NCBI GenBank assembly: GCA_958296195.1
Contig: OY282455.1
Coordinates: 2,542,001-2,606,000, forward strand
DNA: 64,000 nucleotides
Source of the DNA: an uncultured Pseudomonadales bacterium
Lineage (GTDB): Bacteria; Pseudomonadota; Gammaproteobacteria; Pseudomonadales; Azotimanducaceae
Direction: 5' to 3'
The first letter of the stretch is position 1, and every line of letters starts with the position of its first letter. Below, one piece after another: positions 44,581-53,372 of the stretch. The position numbers and the translations under genes are program-made. The notes beneath the pieces were generated by a model. The model was not told where the DNA came from, made no database searches, and worked only from the letters and a program-made list of their open reading frames with translations.

Positions 44581-46145
44581 AAACCAGCCACCAAGCCCTC
44601 CTTGCGGTGGTCGGAGCCGCCGATGTAGCCGTCCTTGGTCTTTAGAATGAGCTGGGCGCCGCCGAAGATGTGCTCGCGGTCGTCGAAGCGTACTTGATGG
44701 CCGCGCGCCGCCAGGTCCTTGGCCACCTTGGGGCTAAAGCCTTTTTCCAAGCCTATGCTGAAGTCTGGGTAAACGTGCCAACGGGGGGCGTCGCTGGCCG
44801 CTTGCGGGTTTTGCCCGTGGTCAAAGATGCGCCGCACCATTTGCACATGGCCTTGGTGCTGCATGTGCCCGCCCATGACGCCGAAGCTAAGGGCGGGTGC
44901 CCCAGCGCTGGTGACAAAGCCCGGAATAATGGTGTGGAAGGGCCGCTTGCCGGGGCCGACTTGGTTGGGGTGCTCCGGTGCAAGCACGAAGCCGGCGCCT
45001 CGGTTCTGCAGGGCGATGCCGGTGCCGGGAATGACGATGCCGGAACCGAAGCCGAAGTAGTTGGACTGGATCATGGACACCATCATGCCGGTGGCGTCGG
45101 CGGCGGTCAGATAGACTGTATCCCGGCTGGTTGGCAGGGCCGTGGGAGGGAGGGGAGCGGCACGGTCGCGGATGCCGCCCGCCGCCCGCGCCAAGGATTG
45201 CCCGTCGAGGAGTTCCGCCGCCGTCCTATGCATGGCGGTCGGGTCCGCGATGTGATCGAAAGCCGCCCGGGTGGCGATCTTCATGGCTTCGATTTCCAAA
45301 TGTGCGGCTACGGCCGAGTCCTGGGGGGCAACTTCCCGGTGCTGCAGGATGCCCAAGGCGATCAAAGCGGCTAGGCCCTGTCCGTTTGGCGGCAGCTCGT
45401 GGAGGGTGGCTTGCCGATAATCTTGGCCTAGGGGAGCGACCCATTCGGCTCGATGCGCTTCGAGGTCGGCTTGGCTCAAGGCCCCGCCGGCCATTGCGGC
45501 GGCCGCAGCGATCTTGTTGGCCAATGCGCCGCGATAGAAGGATTCACCCTTGGTTGCCGCAATTTCGCTGAGCGTTTTCGCCAGCTCAGGGCGTCGGAAC
45601 CGCTCGCCGGGATTCGGCGCTGGGAGAAAGTGGGCAACGAAATCCGGGAACTCGCCGTAGTGCTGCTCTGCAAGTTTCCAATAGCGGGCGGTTTTCGGCC
45701 CGACCTGAAAGCCGTTGTCGGCGTAGTCGATGGCAGCCTCGAAAAGGCGGGGGAAGGGCAGGCGCCCGAACCGTTCCGATAGGGCAACCCAAGCGCTGAC
45801 AGCGCCGGGCACGGTGACGGAGTCCCAGCCGGTGAGGGGCATGGCCTTGCGCCCGGCGAAGCGCTCCGGGGTCCAGCCGGAGGGAGAGCGCCCAGAGGCG
45901 TTCAAGCCCACAAGTTGGGCGCCGTCCCAGAGCAATGCGAAGGCGTCGCTGCCGACGCCGTTGTTGTTGGGCTCCACCACGGTGAGCGTGATGGCCGCGG
46001 CCAGGGCGGCATCGACCGCGTTGCCGCCGTCGCGTAGGGCGTTCAGCCCCGCCTGCACCGCGAGTGGCTGTGATGTGGCCACCAGATTGGCGGCGCAGAC
46101 CGGCGAGCGGGCGGAAGGATAGGGCTGCTCAAAACTAACCACCAA
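44577..46145 (-). CDS. Gamma-glutamyltransferase family protein
   Basis: The 522-residue protein is a GGT-fold Ntn hydrolase precursor. The autoprocessing Thr is in SRDTVYLTAADATG, and GGNAVDAALAAAITLTVVEP and FGVMGGHMQHQGHVQM are typical. No clear signal peptide is visible, so a cytoplasmic oxamate amidohydrolase/cephalosporin acylase-like role is possible instead of periplasmic glutathione hydrolysis. It overlaps the methylase start by four bases. Confidence 0.9.
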   Translation of the reverse strand: MVVSFEQPYPSARSPVCAANLVATSQPLAVQAGLNALRDGGNAVDAALAAAITLTVVEPNNNGVGSDAFALLWDGAQLVGLNASGRSPSGWTPERFAGRKAMPLTGWDSVTVPGAVSAWVALSERFGRLPFPRLFEAAIDYADNGFQVGPKTARYWKLAEQHYGEFPDFVAHFLPAPNPGERFRRPELAKTLSEIAATKGESFYRGALANKIAAAAAMAGGALSQADLEAHRAEWVAPLGQDYRQATLHELPPNGQGLAALIALGILQHREVAPQDSAVAAHLEIEAMKIATRAAFDHIADPTAMHRTAAELLDGQSLARAAGGIRDRAAPLPPTALPTSRDTVYLTAADATGMMVSMIQSNYFGFGSGIVIPGTGIALQNRGAGFVLAPEHPNQVGPGKRPFHTIIPGFVTSAGAPALSFGVMGGHMQHQGHVQMVRRIFDHGQNPQAASDAPRWHVYPDFSIGLEKGFSPKVAKDLAARGHQVRFDDREHIFGGAQLILKTKDGYIGGSDHRKEGLVAGF

Positions 46146-46222
46146 GGCATCTTAGCAAAGCCAATGCCTTAAGCCGTTTGTCCTATGCCGCAGTGTTCCT
46201 TCCTAGGTTTTAACTTAAACGC

Positions 46223-46674
46223 CTACCGGTTGATCAAGAGGCTGCGGAATTCGGCGAAGGTGCCGCCATAGATATAGACCGCGTGGTTGGGCGAGCGAGC
46301 GTCGGTGCGCACGAGCAGGCGTATGGCCGTGCCTTCAGCCAAGTTGGTGCCGCACTCGGTGGATGATTTTTTTTTTGCGGGGGGGGGGGGGGGGGGGGGG
46401 GCTTGGCAGCCAACCATTGCTGCACAGTGTTGTTTCTGATCGCCCGTTGAAAACCGACAGCACGGCCGGGCCGAAATTCGTCCCAGGTTGCGCCAGTGCA
46501 GTCAACATGGCGAATGTTGTTGACCTCTGTGAGCACTACAGGGCCGAAAAGCAGTATTCCGGTTGTGGCGCCCTTGGCCAAGGCGGCAACAAGCAGGGCC
46601 GCCAACGCCAAGGCAACCAATAGGGTGCGGGCAAACCATCTTGCCGCGGTGTTGAGAAAAATGGTGAAGAGCAT
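46223..46674 (-). CDS. Small membrane-anchored protein interrupted by a homopolymer tract, likely phase-variable
   Basis: ATG 46674 has AAAGGA six bases upstream. The first 90 codons give a transmembrane segment (LLVALALAALLVAALA) and a soluble part ending VQQWLAAK. The frame then meets 23 C on the coding strand. At this length it continues in a nonsensical frame. With 24 or 21 C it would continue as AKKKSSTECGTNLAEGTAIR and end YIYGGTFAEFRSLLINR at the stop at 46223. Thus both halves are protein-like but out of frame by one base. The function is unknown. Slippage or a read-length error would explain it. Confidence 0.55.
46379..46401 (+). repeat. Poly-G tract, 23 bp (poly-C on the coding strand), next to a 10-bp poly-T
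   Basis: Uninterrupted run of 23 G; ten T lie at 46367-46376. It divides a small gene into two frames. Confidence 0.95.
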
Positions 46675-46974
46675 GGTTTGTCCTTTGGTGGGAAAATACC
46701 ACTGCATCTTTAGTGGGAAAATCCCCAAATGCGACTTCGCCGGCATCCTTTGAGACGCAAGGCCCAGCAAACCTAGGGCGCGGCCTGTCGTGTCAACCCG
46801 TGGTTCGCCCCACAAGCCTGTAGTCAGCAATCCTAAGCCCCCACGAGGCACCGTTGTCTTGCTATGGCGTACGGTCTTTCTAGCAGGGTGTCTTGCCGCC
46901 TTGGTGGGACGCTGGCCTTGATTGCCGGCAATCGCCTTCGCCATACTGGCTGGCGGGAGTGAACAGGAGCCAGC
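46675..46974. other. Divergent intergenic region
   Basis: No gene is visible. Two near-identical 13-mers, GTGGGAAAATACC (46688-46700) and GTGGGAAAATCCC (46713-46725), sit 25 bp apart just upstream of the minus-strand gene at 46674. They may be regulator-binding sites. Confidence 0.35.
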
Positions 46975-47220
46975 GTGAAGATTGAAATTGACATTCAGCC
47001 GGAGGAGGTCCGCGAACTGATGGGTTGGCCGGACGCCAAGGCGGTACAGAAGCTGTTTTTGGATCGCTTGACGGAGTGGGCCAACCAACAGCAGCAGCAG
47101 GATTCGGATGCGGTGCAGAAGTGGCTGGAGGCGATGGTGCAGGGCGGTCGGCAGTCGTTTGATGCCTATCAGGCGTTTCTCAAGAACGTCACCGGCGCCG
47201 TCCAAGTCAAGGAGCCCTAA
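46975..47220 (+). CDS. Small DUF6489-like protein
   Basis: The 81-residue product starts at GTG with AGGAG upstream. The MKIEIDIQPEEVRELMGWPD start resembles the DUF6489 family of short proteins with a beta strand followed by helices. A Gln-rich stretch (NQQQQQDSD) follows. No function is known. It is a single gene upstream of the NSS transporter. Confidence 0.6.
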   Translation: MKIEIDIQPEEVRELMGWPDAKAVQKLFLDRLTEWANQQQQQDSDAVQKWLEAMVQGGRQSFDAYQAFLKNVTGAVQVKEP

Positions 47221-47352
47221 GTCCTAGGGGTCCCTTACATGCGGCTGCATCGCTTCGACGCATCGCTAGGGGCCGTGACGTGCGCATCCTAGCGGCAAGC
47301 TCCACCGGGAAATCGCGAGCGTCTCGCCATGCGGAGGGCGGCTGGGGGGTAC

Positions 47353-48705
47353 ATGTCGGCTAGCGCCCCGGTTCGGTGGTCCACGCGCTTCGGATTCCTG
47401 ATGGCCTCCGTCGGCTTCGCCGTGGGCTTGGGCAACATTTGGCGCTTTCCCTATGTCACCGGCGAGAACGGCGGCGGCGCGTTCGTTGCCGTTTATGTGG
47501 TGTGCGTTGCGGTCATCGCGTTGCCCATTTTGATGGCGGAAATTCTCATCGGCCGCCGCGGGCGACGCAATCCCGCCGGGGCCATGGCTGCGGTCGCCGC
47601 GGGGGAGGGGGCCAGCCCGGCTTGGCGTTGGGTCGGCGGCCTTAATCTAGTCGCCGCCTTCCTGATTGCGGTGCTCTACTGCGTCATCGCCGGCTGGGTG
47701 CTGCACTATTTGCAAGAAGCTCTTTGGGTGGGCTTTGCCGGCGTTGATGGCGCCGCCGCCGTCTCCCACTTCGAGGCGCTGCGCGACGATGCGCCGGCCT
47801 TGGCCTTCTGGACCTTTCTTGGCCTTGGGGTCAGCACCGCCATCATCTACGCCGGTGTGCGCAAGGGCATTGAGCGAGCGGTCAACCTCATGATGCCGCT
47901 GCTGTTCGGCCTGCTGTTGCTGTTGGCGGTCCACAATCTGTTCGTCGGCGGCGTGCGGCAAACCCTGAACTACCTTTTCGCGCCGGATTTGAGCAAGGTG
48001 AACGGCCCCATGTTGCTGGCGGCGGTGGGGCAGGCGTTCTTCTCCATCGGCGTGGCCATGGGCGGGATGATGGCCTTCGCCGCCTATCTGCCCAATACGG
48101 CGTCCATTGGCCGCAGCGCCTTGGCGATTGTCTGCGTGGACACCTTGGTGGCGCTGCTTGCCGGGTTGGTGATCTTCCCCGTGGCGTTCAGCTTCGGCTT
48201 GGACCCGGCTGCCGGCGCCGGCCTGATTTTTGAAACCCTGCCGGTGGCGTTCGGGCAGATGACCGGGGGGCGCATCGTTGGCGCTTTGTTCTTCCTGCTG
48301 CTGTCCGTGGCGGCGGTCACCTCCATGGTCGGCTTCCTGGAGCCGGTGACGGCTTGGCTGGAGCAAAACAGCGGCCTTTCCCGCCGCCGCAGCGCCTTGA
48401 CCGTTGCGGCGGCGGTGGGGGCGCTCAGCAGCATTGCCATTTTGGGGCACAACCATTGGGCTGAGGTGCGGTTGTTCGGCGTGGATATAGTCACTTTGTT
48501 CGACTATGCGCCGAACCAGATCATGCTGCCCCTAGGCGGTTTGCTGATCGCCGTCTTCGTTGGCTGGTTTGTCAGGCCCGCCACGGCCCGGGAGGAGCTG
48601 GCGCTCGCCTCGCCCTTGCTGTTCCGCGCTTGGCATGGCCTGTTGCGCTACTTGGTGCCGGTGGCGGTCTTTCTGATCTTGGCGTTTGGGATTTTAGGGC
48701 GCTAG
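47353..48705 (+). CDS. Sodium-dependent transporter, NSS family
   Basis: The 450-residue protein has the NSS signature FLMASVGFAVGLGNIWRFPY and the GGGAFVAVYV sodium/substrate site, with eleven to twelve helices. NSS proteins import amino acids or amines with sodium. ATG 47353 is preferred over 47329. The last 12 bases overlap the convergent MATE gene. A remnant of the 3' end of a second NSS gene lies at 58.7 kb. Confidence 0.93.
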   Translation: MSASAPVRWSTRFGFLMASVGFAVGLGNIWRFPYVTGENGGGAFVAVYVVCVAVIALPILMAEILIGRRGRRNPAGAMAAVAAGEGASPAWRWVGGLNLVAAFLIAVLYCVIAGWVLHYLQEALWVGFAGVDGAAAVSHFEALRDDAPALAFWTFLGLGVSTAIIYAGVRKGIERAVNLMMPLLFGLLLLLAVHNLFVGGVRQTLNYLFAPDLSKVNGPMLLAAVGQAFFSIGVAMGGMMAFAAYLPNTASIGRSALAIVCVDTLVALLAGLVIFPVAFSFGLDPAAGAGLIFETLPVAFGQMTGGRIVGALFFLLLSVAAVTSMVGFLEPVTAWLEQNSGLSRRRSALTVAAAVGALSSIAILGHNHWAEVRLFGVDIVTLFDYAPNQIMLPLGGLLIAVFVGWFVRPATAREELALASPLLFRAWHGLLRYLVPVAVFLILAFGILGR

Positions 48706-50043
48706 CTCCTCGGTGCTGTGGCGTAGGTGACGTTTGATCCAGTAGGCGGACGAAGCGCCGATCAGCACGTTGGCGACGGCGGCGGCGGCGAAGATGCCTT
48801 GGTAGCCGAACAGCCAGTCGCCGGCCAACGCCAAGGGTGCATAGACCGCCGCCATGCGGCTGAGCGAAAGAATCAGCGCCGGAATGGGCTTGCCGAGGGC
48901 GGTGAAGGTGGCGCTTGCGACCATGCCGACGCCCAAGAGCCCATAGGTGGCGGGCACCAGCAGCAGGTAGGCGTAGGCGGCGTCGCCAACCGCAGTGTCG
49001 TCGCTGATGGCGCCGACGATGGAGCGCCCCCAGAGAGCCAGCACCAGGCAGATGGCCAAGCTGTAGCCCAAGGCAAAGCGGTAGGCGAGCCGGTGCGCCT
49101 CCAGCACCCGCGCATGTTGGCCGGCCCCCCAATTCTGGCCGGCGAAGGGGCCGGTGCTGGCCGCCAGCGCCATCAGCACCATGGTCGCCAAGGACTCGAT
49201 GCGCGACGCGATGCCGAAGCCGGCCACCACCGCGTGGCTGTGCGGGGCGAGCAGCACAACAGTGATGGCCAGGGAGGCCGGGCCGATAAGATTGGTCATG
49301 GCGCTGGGGACGCCGATGGCGAGAACCTCCCGCCAAGAGGCCCATAGCGCCCGCAACCCCGAAATTCGGAACAGCAGAAGCCGCATCCGGCGCAAGACGC
49401 CCAAAGTAAGCAGGAAGATGATCGACCGGGAGCACACGAAGGCCCAGGCCGCGCCGTTGAGTCCCAGCCCCTCCGCGTAACCGGGCAGGCCGAACATGAA
49501 GGGCGGCGCCATCACCACCTGCAGGGCGGCGCTGCCGGCCATGATGAGGCCGGGGGTGCGGGCGTTGCCCACCGAGCGCATGATCATCGTTGACACCATC
49601 GGCAGGGCGAACAAGGGCAGGCCGCAGACCCAAATGCCCATGTACCCAGTGATGAGCGGCAGGACGCCCGCGTCGGCGCCGAGCGCTTTGAAGACAGATT
49701 CCTGAAAGACCCACATAAGAGTGGAGAGGGTGGCCACAAACAGGGCGGCCAGCAGCAGGGCGTGGGTGGCCAGACGCGGTACGAGCGCCCTCTCGCCCCG
49801 CCCCACCATGCGGGCGATGATCGAGGCGGCGCCGACGCCGATGCCCATGGTGAGCGTGGTCATGCCCATGACGATGGGGAAGGTGAAACTGATGGCGGCC
49901 AGTTCCTGACTGCCGATCCAGCCGACGTAGATGATGTCGATCATCGACGCCACGAACATCGAGGAGATGCCGAGGAACATCGGAATGGTCAGGTTGACCA
50001 AGTGCTTGCCCGTCGAGCCGTGGACGAGGCGGGCTTCATTCAT
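48694..50043 (-). CDS. MATE-family efflux transporter
   Basis: The 449-residue protein has two six-helix halves. The first contains NLTIPMFLGISSMFVASMIDIIYVGWIGSQELAAISF (read in parts), and the second GIASRIESLATMVLMALAAS and FAGQNWGAGQ. MATE proteins export cationic compounds against sodium or protons. ATG 50043 begins MNEARLVHG. It is convergent with NSS. Confidence 0.92.
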   Translation of the reverse strand: MNEARLVHGSTGKHLVNLTIPMFLGISSMFVASMIDIIYVGWIGSQELAAISFTFPIVMGMTTLTMGIGVGAASIIARMVGRGERALVPRLATHALLLAALFVATLSTLMWVFQESVFKALGADAGVLPLITGYMGIWVCGLPLFALPMVSTMIMRSVGNARTPGLIMAGSAALQVVMAPPFMFGLPGYAEGLGLNGAAWAFVCSRSIIFLLTLGVLRRMRLLLFRISGLRALWASWREVLAIGVPSAMTNLIGPASLAITVVLLAPHSHAVVAGFGIASRIESLATMVLMALAASTGPFAGQNWGAGQHARVLEAHRLAYRFALGYSLAICLVLALWGRSIVGAISDDTAVGDAAYAYLLLVPATYGLLGVGMVASATFTALGKPIPALILSLSRMAAVYAPLALAGDWLFGYQGIFAAAAVANVLIGASSAYWIKRHLRHSTEELAP

Positions 50044-50181
50044 GCTGGCTGGGCCGCGTTTCGATGGCCGGCTATTTTGACAGCTTTGCGCCGCCGCGAT
50101 CGCTAAGGCTTCCAGCGGAGGGATTCAAGTTGCGCGAGGGGTGCTGGGCGGGCATAGTGTCGCGCTTGGAGGAACCGCCCC

Positions 50182-51744
50182 ATGCGCCTGACCGATCACG
50201 ACGCCGCCTTTCTGTACGCGGAAACCGCTGCCGGCCCCATGCACGGCGGCAACATCGCCGTGCTGGAGGGCGAACTGTCCGCCGCCGAGGTCCAGGCGCA
50301 CATCGCTGCGCGCCTGCATCTGGTGCCCAGGCTGCGGCAGCGGTTGGCCTTCGTGCCGTTGAACCTGGCCCATCCGAAATGGGTTGACGACCCCGAATTC
50401 GACATCGCCAACCACGTCAAGGCCCATCAATTGCCGGCCGGCGCCACGCTGGACGACGCGCTCGCAGCGGCGGCGGGCTTGGCAGAGCCGCTGCTGCCAA
50501 GGGACCGACCCCTGTGGCTGACCTATGTGATCGAAGGCGTCAAGGAGCGCACTGTGCTGCTGCAGCTCGGCCACCACACGATGGCGGACGGCGCTTCCGG
50601 GGTGGACATATCCTTGGCGTTGTTCGACCTGCAGGCCAAGGCGCCGGCGCCTCCGCCGGAAAAGACGCCTTGGCGCCCGGCGCCGTTGCCGGCGCCCCTG
50701 GCGTTGACGGCGGAGGCGGTGCGGGAGCAGGTGGAGTCCGCGGTGGCGCAGAATCCTTTGACGGCGCCCCGGCTGGGCGGAGAGCGGCTGGAAATGCTGC
50801 GGCGGGCCGGCGAGTCCATGACCCGCTTTGTCGCCGAGCCGGTCATGATGGCGCCTTGGAACGCTGGATTGGTCGGCCCGAAACGTGGCTTTGCGTGGCG
50901 GCGCTACGGCTTCGGGGAGTTCCGCGAGGTCCGCCGCCGTTTCGGCGGCACCATCAACGACGTGGTGCTGGCCGTGGTGGCTGAGGGCGCCGCCCGTTAC
51001 CTCAGGGCCCACAAAGAAGCCGCCACTGGGCAGAACCTGCGTGTCATGTGCCCGGTGAACGTCAGGCGTGAGGACGAGCGTGGCGCTCTCGGCAACCGGG
51101 TTTCGGGCATCTTTCCGATTTTTTCGGCGGCGCCCATGGACATTGTTGAGCGGCTGCGCAAGGTGCGCCAGGAAACGGAGCAGATCAAGCAGAACCGTGA
51201 GGCTCAGGCCATGCAGCTCATGATGGACTCGGCCCCCTCGCTGCCGCCGGTGGCGATGGCGCCCGCCTTGCTGGTCGGCAGCCCATTCGACCCCACCGCG
51301 CTGGCGGCGCAGTTGCCGTCGCCGCGCCTGCCGCGCTTGGCGCCGCCGCTGCCGATGGCTGGCTTCAACTTCACCTGCACCAACGTTCCCGGCGTGCAGG
51401 TGCCGCAATACTTGGCCGGTCGCCAGGTGCTTGATGCGCTGGCCTTGTTGATGCTGGGCGGACAGCTGGGCTACGGCGTCGCCGCGACCAGCTACAACAA
51501 GCAAATCTACTTCAGCTTCGTCTGCGAGCCGCGCTTGATGCCGGACGTTGGCCTTATGGCGGATTGCGTGGACGGCGCTTTTGCGGAGTTGCGCACCGCC
51601 GCCCAAAAAGCGGCGCCGGCGAAAGCGGCCACGAATGAATCCGCCGCTCCCAATACTGGAAAAAAGGCGGCGGCCAAGCCTAGAAAGGCGGGGACCCGGA
51701 AACGCCCGCAGTCTCAAGGCGGGGCGGCGGTTGAATCGGCGTAG
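50182..51744 (+). CDS. Wax ester synthase / diacylglycerol acyltransferase (WS/DGAT)
   Basis: The 520-residue protein has the HHxxxDG acyltransferase motif HHTMADG at residues 131-137, and C-terminal INDVVLAVVAEG and GYGVAATSYNKQIYFSF typical of WS/DGAT. It joins acyl-CoA to alcohols or diacylglycerol for storage lipid. A Lys/Arg-rich tail (about the last 35 residues) is atypical and may bind membranes or granules. GNAT follows 23 bp downstream. Confidence 0.92.
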   Translation: MRLTDHDAAFLYAETAAGPMHGGNIAVLEGELSAAEVQAHIAARLHLVPRLRQRLAFVPLNLAHPKWVDDPEFDIANHVKAHQLPAGATLDDALAAAAGLAEPLLPRDRPLWLTYVIEGVKERTVLLQLGHHTMADGASGVDISLALFDLQAKAPAPPPEKTPWRPAPLPAPLALTAEAVREQVESAVAQNPLTAPRLGGERLEMLRRAGESMTRFVAEPVMMAPWNAGLVGPKRGFAWRRYGFGEFREVRRRFGGTINDVVLAVVAEGAARYLRAHKEAATGQNLRVMCPVNVRREDERGALGNRVSGIFPIFSAAPMDIVERLRKVRQETEQIKQNREAQAMQLMMDSAPSLPPVAMAPALLVGSPFDPTALAAQLPSPRLPRLAPPLPMAGFNFTCTNVPGVQVPQYLAGRQVLDALALLMLGGQLGYGVAATSYNKQIYFSFVCEPRLMPDVGLMADCVDGAFAELRTAAQKAAPAKAATNESAAPNTGKKAAAKPRKAGTRKRPQSQGGAAVESA

Positions 51745-51767
51745 CAGCGCCAAACTTTGGAGGGGCA

Positions 51768-52364
51768 ATGGCAACAAACATGACGGAGGAGGTGGCTCAG
51801 GACTACCCCAGGCTGATCGATCTGGGCGGCGCTGAGGTGGAGGTCAGAGTCATGGGCGCCGATGATCGGCTGCCAGTGCTGAAGTTCGCCCGCTCCTTGC
51901 CGGAGCAGGATCTGCTCTTTTTGCGCATCGACATCACGGACGCCGGCATCGTCGATGGTTGGGTCGCCAACATCAAGGACGGTGCCACTCTGTCGATCGT
52001 CGCCTACGCCGCTGAGGAATTGGTGGGTTACGCCACCGTGGAGCGCAACCCCTTGCGCTGGACCCGTCGAGTCGGCGAAATCCGCGTCAACGTGGCGCCG
52101 AGCTTCCGCGCCCGCGGCCTTGGCCGCAGCCTCACCGCGCAGATATTCGACATCGCCAGGGCCATGGGGCTGAAAAAGCTGGTGGCGCACATGACCGCCG
52201 ACCAAGCCGGCGCCCAAGCGGCGTTTAAGCGCCTCGGCTTTGTGCCGGAGGCGCTGCTGGCCGACCATGTTGAAGACCGGGACGGCGAGGCCCACGACCT
52301 GGTCATCATGTCCTATGATGTGGAAGGTCATTCCGGGCAGATGGACGATCCACTGCGGATCTGA
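51768..52364 (+). CDS. GNAT-family N-acetyltransferase
   Basis: The 198-residue protein has the acetyl-CoA motif VAPSFRARGLGRSLTAQIFD and the strand VGYATVERN, with QAAFKRLGFVPE near the C-terminus. The substrate amine is unknown. Close spacing to the WS/DGAT gene suggests one transcript; a link to the downstream carnitine genes is possible but the gap is 99 bp. Confidence 0.85.
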   Translation: MATNMTEEVAQDYPRLIDLGGAEVEVRVMGADDRLPVLKFARSLPEQDLLFLRIDITDAGIVDGWVANIKDGATLSIVAYAAEELVGYATVERNPLRWTRRVGEIRVNVAPSFRARGLGRSLTAQIFDIARAMGLKKLVAHMTADQAGAQAAFKRLGFVPEALLADHVEDRDGEAHDLVIMSYDVEGHSGQMDDPLRI

Positions 52365-52463
52365 ACGTTCCAAGGGGCTCGCGGCGGTGCGCCCGAATTT
52401 GCGCGATAATGCTGGCTGGAACGCCCACGGACTAAACCGCAATCGGAAGCTAAGGAGGCCGCC

Positions 52464-53372
52464 ATGCCCCTGCAAATGAATCGGGAAGTCTTCATCACCT
52501 GCGCCGTCACCGGCTCCGGCGCCACCCAGGACCGCAGCCACCATGTTCCCCGCTCCCCGGAGGCCATCGCCGCCAGCGCCCTTGAGGCCGCCAAGGCCGG
52601 CGCCGCCGTCGTCCACTGCCATGTGCGGGACCCGGAGACCGGTACACCGGCCCGGGCGCCGGCGCTCTATCGGGAGCTGACCGAGCGCATTCGCGCCTCC
52701 AGCACGGACGTGGTCCTGAACCTGACCACCGGCATGGGCGGCGACCTCATAATGGGGCCGGTGGAGCAGCCGCTGCCTCTGGGCAACCAGACCGATATGG
52801 CCGGCGCCAGCGAGCGGATGCAGCCGGTGGTGGAGTGCCGCCCGGAAATCTGCACCTTGGACTGCGGCACCATGAACTTCAACGAGGCCGACTATGTGAT
52901 GACCAACACACCCGGCATGTTGCGGGCCATGGGCGGCATGATGACCGAGCTTGGAGTGCAGGCGGAAATAGAGGCGTTTGACACCGGCCATCTTTGGTTT
53001 GCGCGGCAGTTGGTGGCGGAGGGCGTGCTCAAAGCGCCGGTTCTGACGCAGCTGTGCATGGGCGTACCCTGGGGTGCTCCGGACGACCTCAACACCCTGA
53101 TGGCGATGGTCAACAACGTGCCGGACGACTGGGTTTGGTCCGCCTTCAGCCTCGGTGCCCATCAGATGCCCTACGTCGCCGCGGCCGTGCTGGCCGGCGG
53201 CAACGTTCGGGTGGGGCTTGAGGACAATCTCTACCTCGCCAAGGGTCAGCTGGCCACCAACGCGCAGTTGGTGGAGCGGGCCGTCAAAATTGTGGAGAGC
53301 TTAGGGGCTAGGGTGGTCGGGCCTAGCGAAGTGCGCGAACGTTTGGGGCTGGTCAAGCGCGACCCGGCATGA
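52464..53372 (+). CDS. Beta-keto acid cleavage enzyme (BKACE, DUF849)
   Basis: The 302-residue protein has REVFITCAVTGSG, AGAAVVHCHVRDPETGTPAR with the zinc-binding HxH, and the later VRVGLEDNLYLAKGQLATN, the DUF849/BKACE pattern. BKACEs condense a beta-keto acid with acetyl-CoA, giving acetoacetate and a new CoA ester. The downstream carnitine dehydrogenase overlaps by four bases, so dehydrocarnitine is the likely substrate, producing betainyl-CoA. Start ATG 52464 follows AAGGAGG. Confidence 0.92.
   Translation: MPLQMNREVFITCAVTGSGATQDRSHHVPRSPEAIAASALEAAKAGAAVVHCHVRDPETGTPARAPALYRELTERIRASSTDVVLNLTTGMGGDLIMGPVEQPLPLGNQTDMAGASERMQPVVECRPEICTLDCGTMNFNEADYVMTNTPGMLRAMGGMMTELGVQAEIEAFDTGHLWFARQLVAEGVLKAPVLTQLCMGVPWGAPDDLNTLMAMVNNVPDDWVWSAFSLGAHQMPYVAAAVLAGGNVRVGLEDNLYLAKGQLATNAQLVERAVKIVESLGARVVGPSEVRERLGLVKRDPA

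Noticed and set aside
46234-47205. Single 323-codon minus frame across the poly-G tract
   Set aside because: Its first 177 codons precede the ribosome-binding site and overlap the plus-strand DUF6489-like gene, and its end after the tract is in a frame without protein-like composition. The gene starting at 46674 and shifting at the tract fits better.
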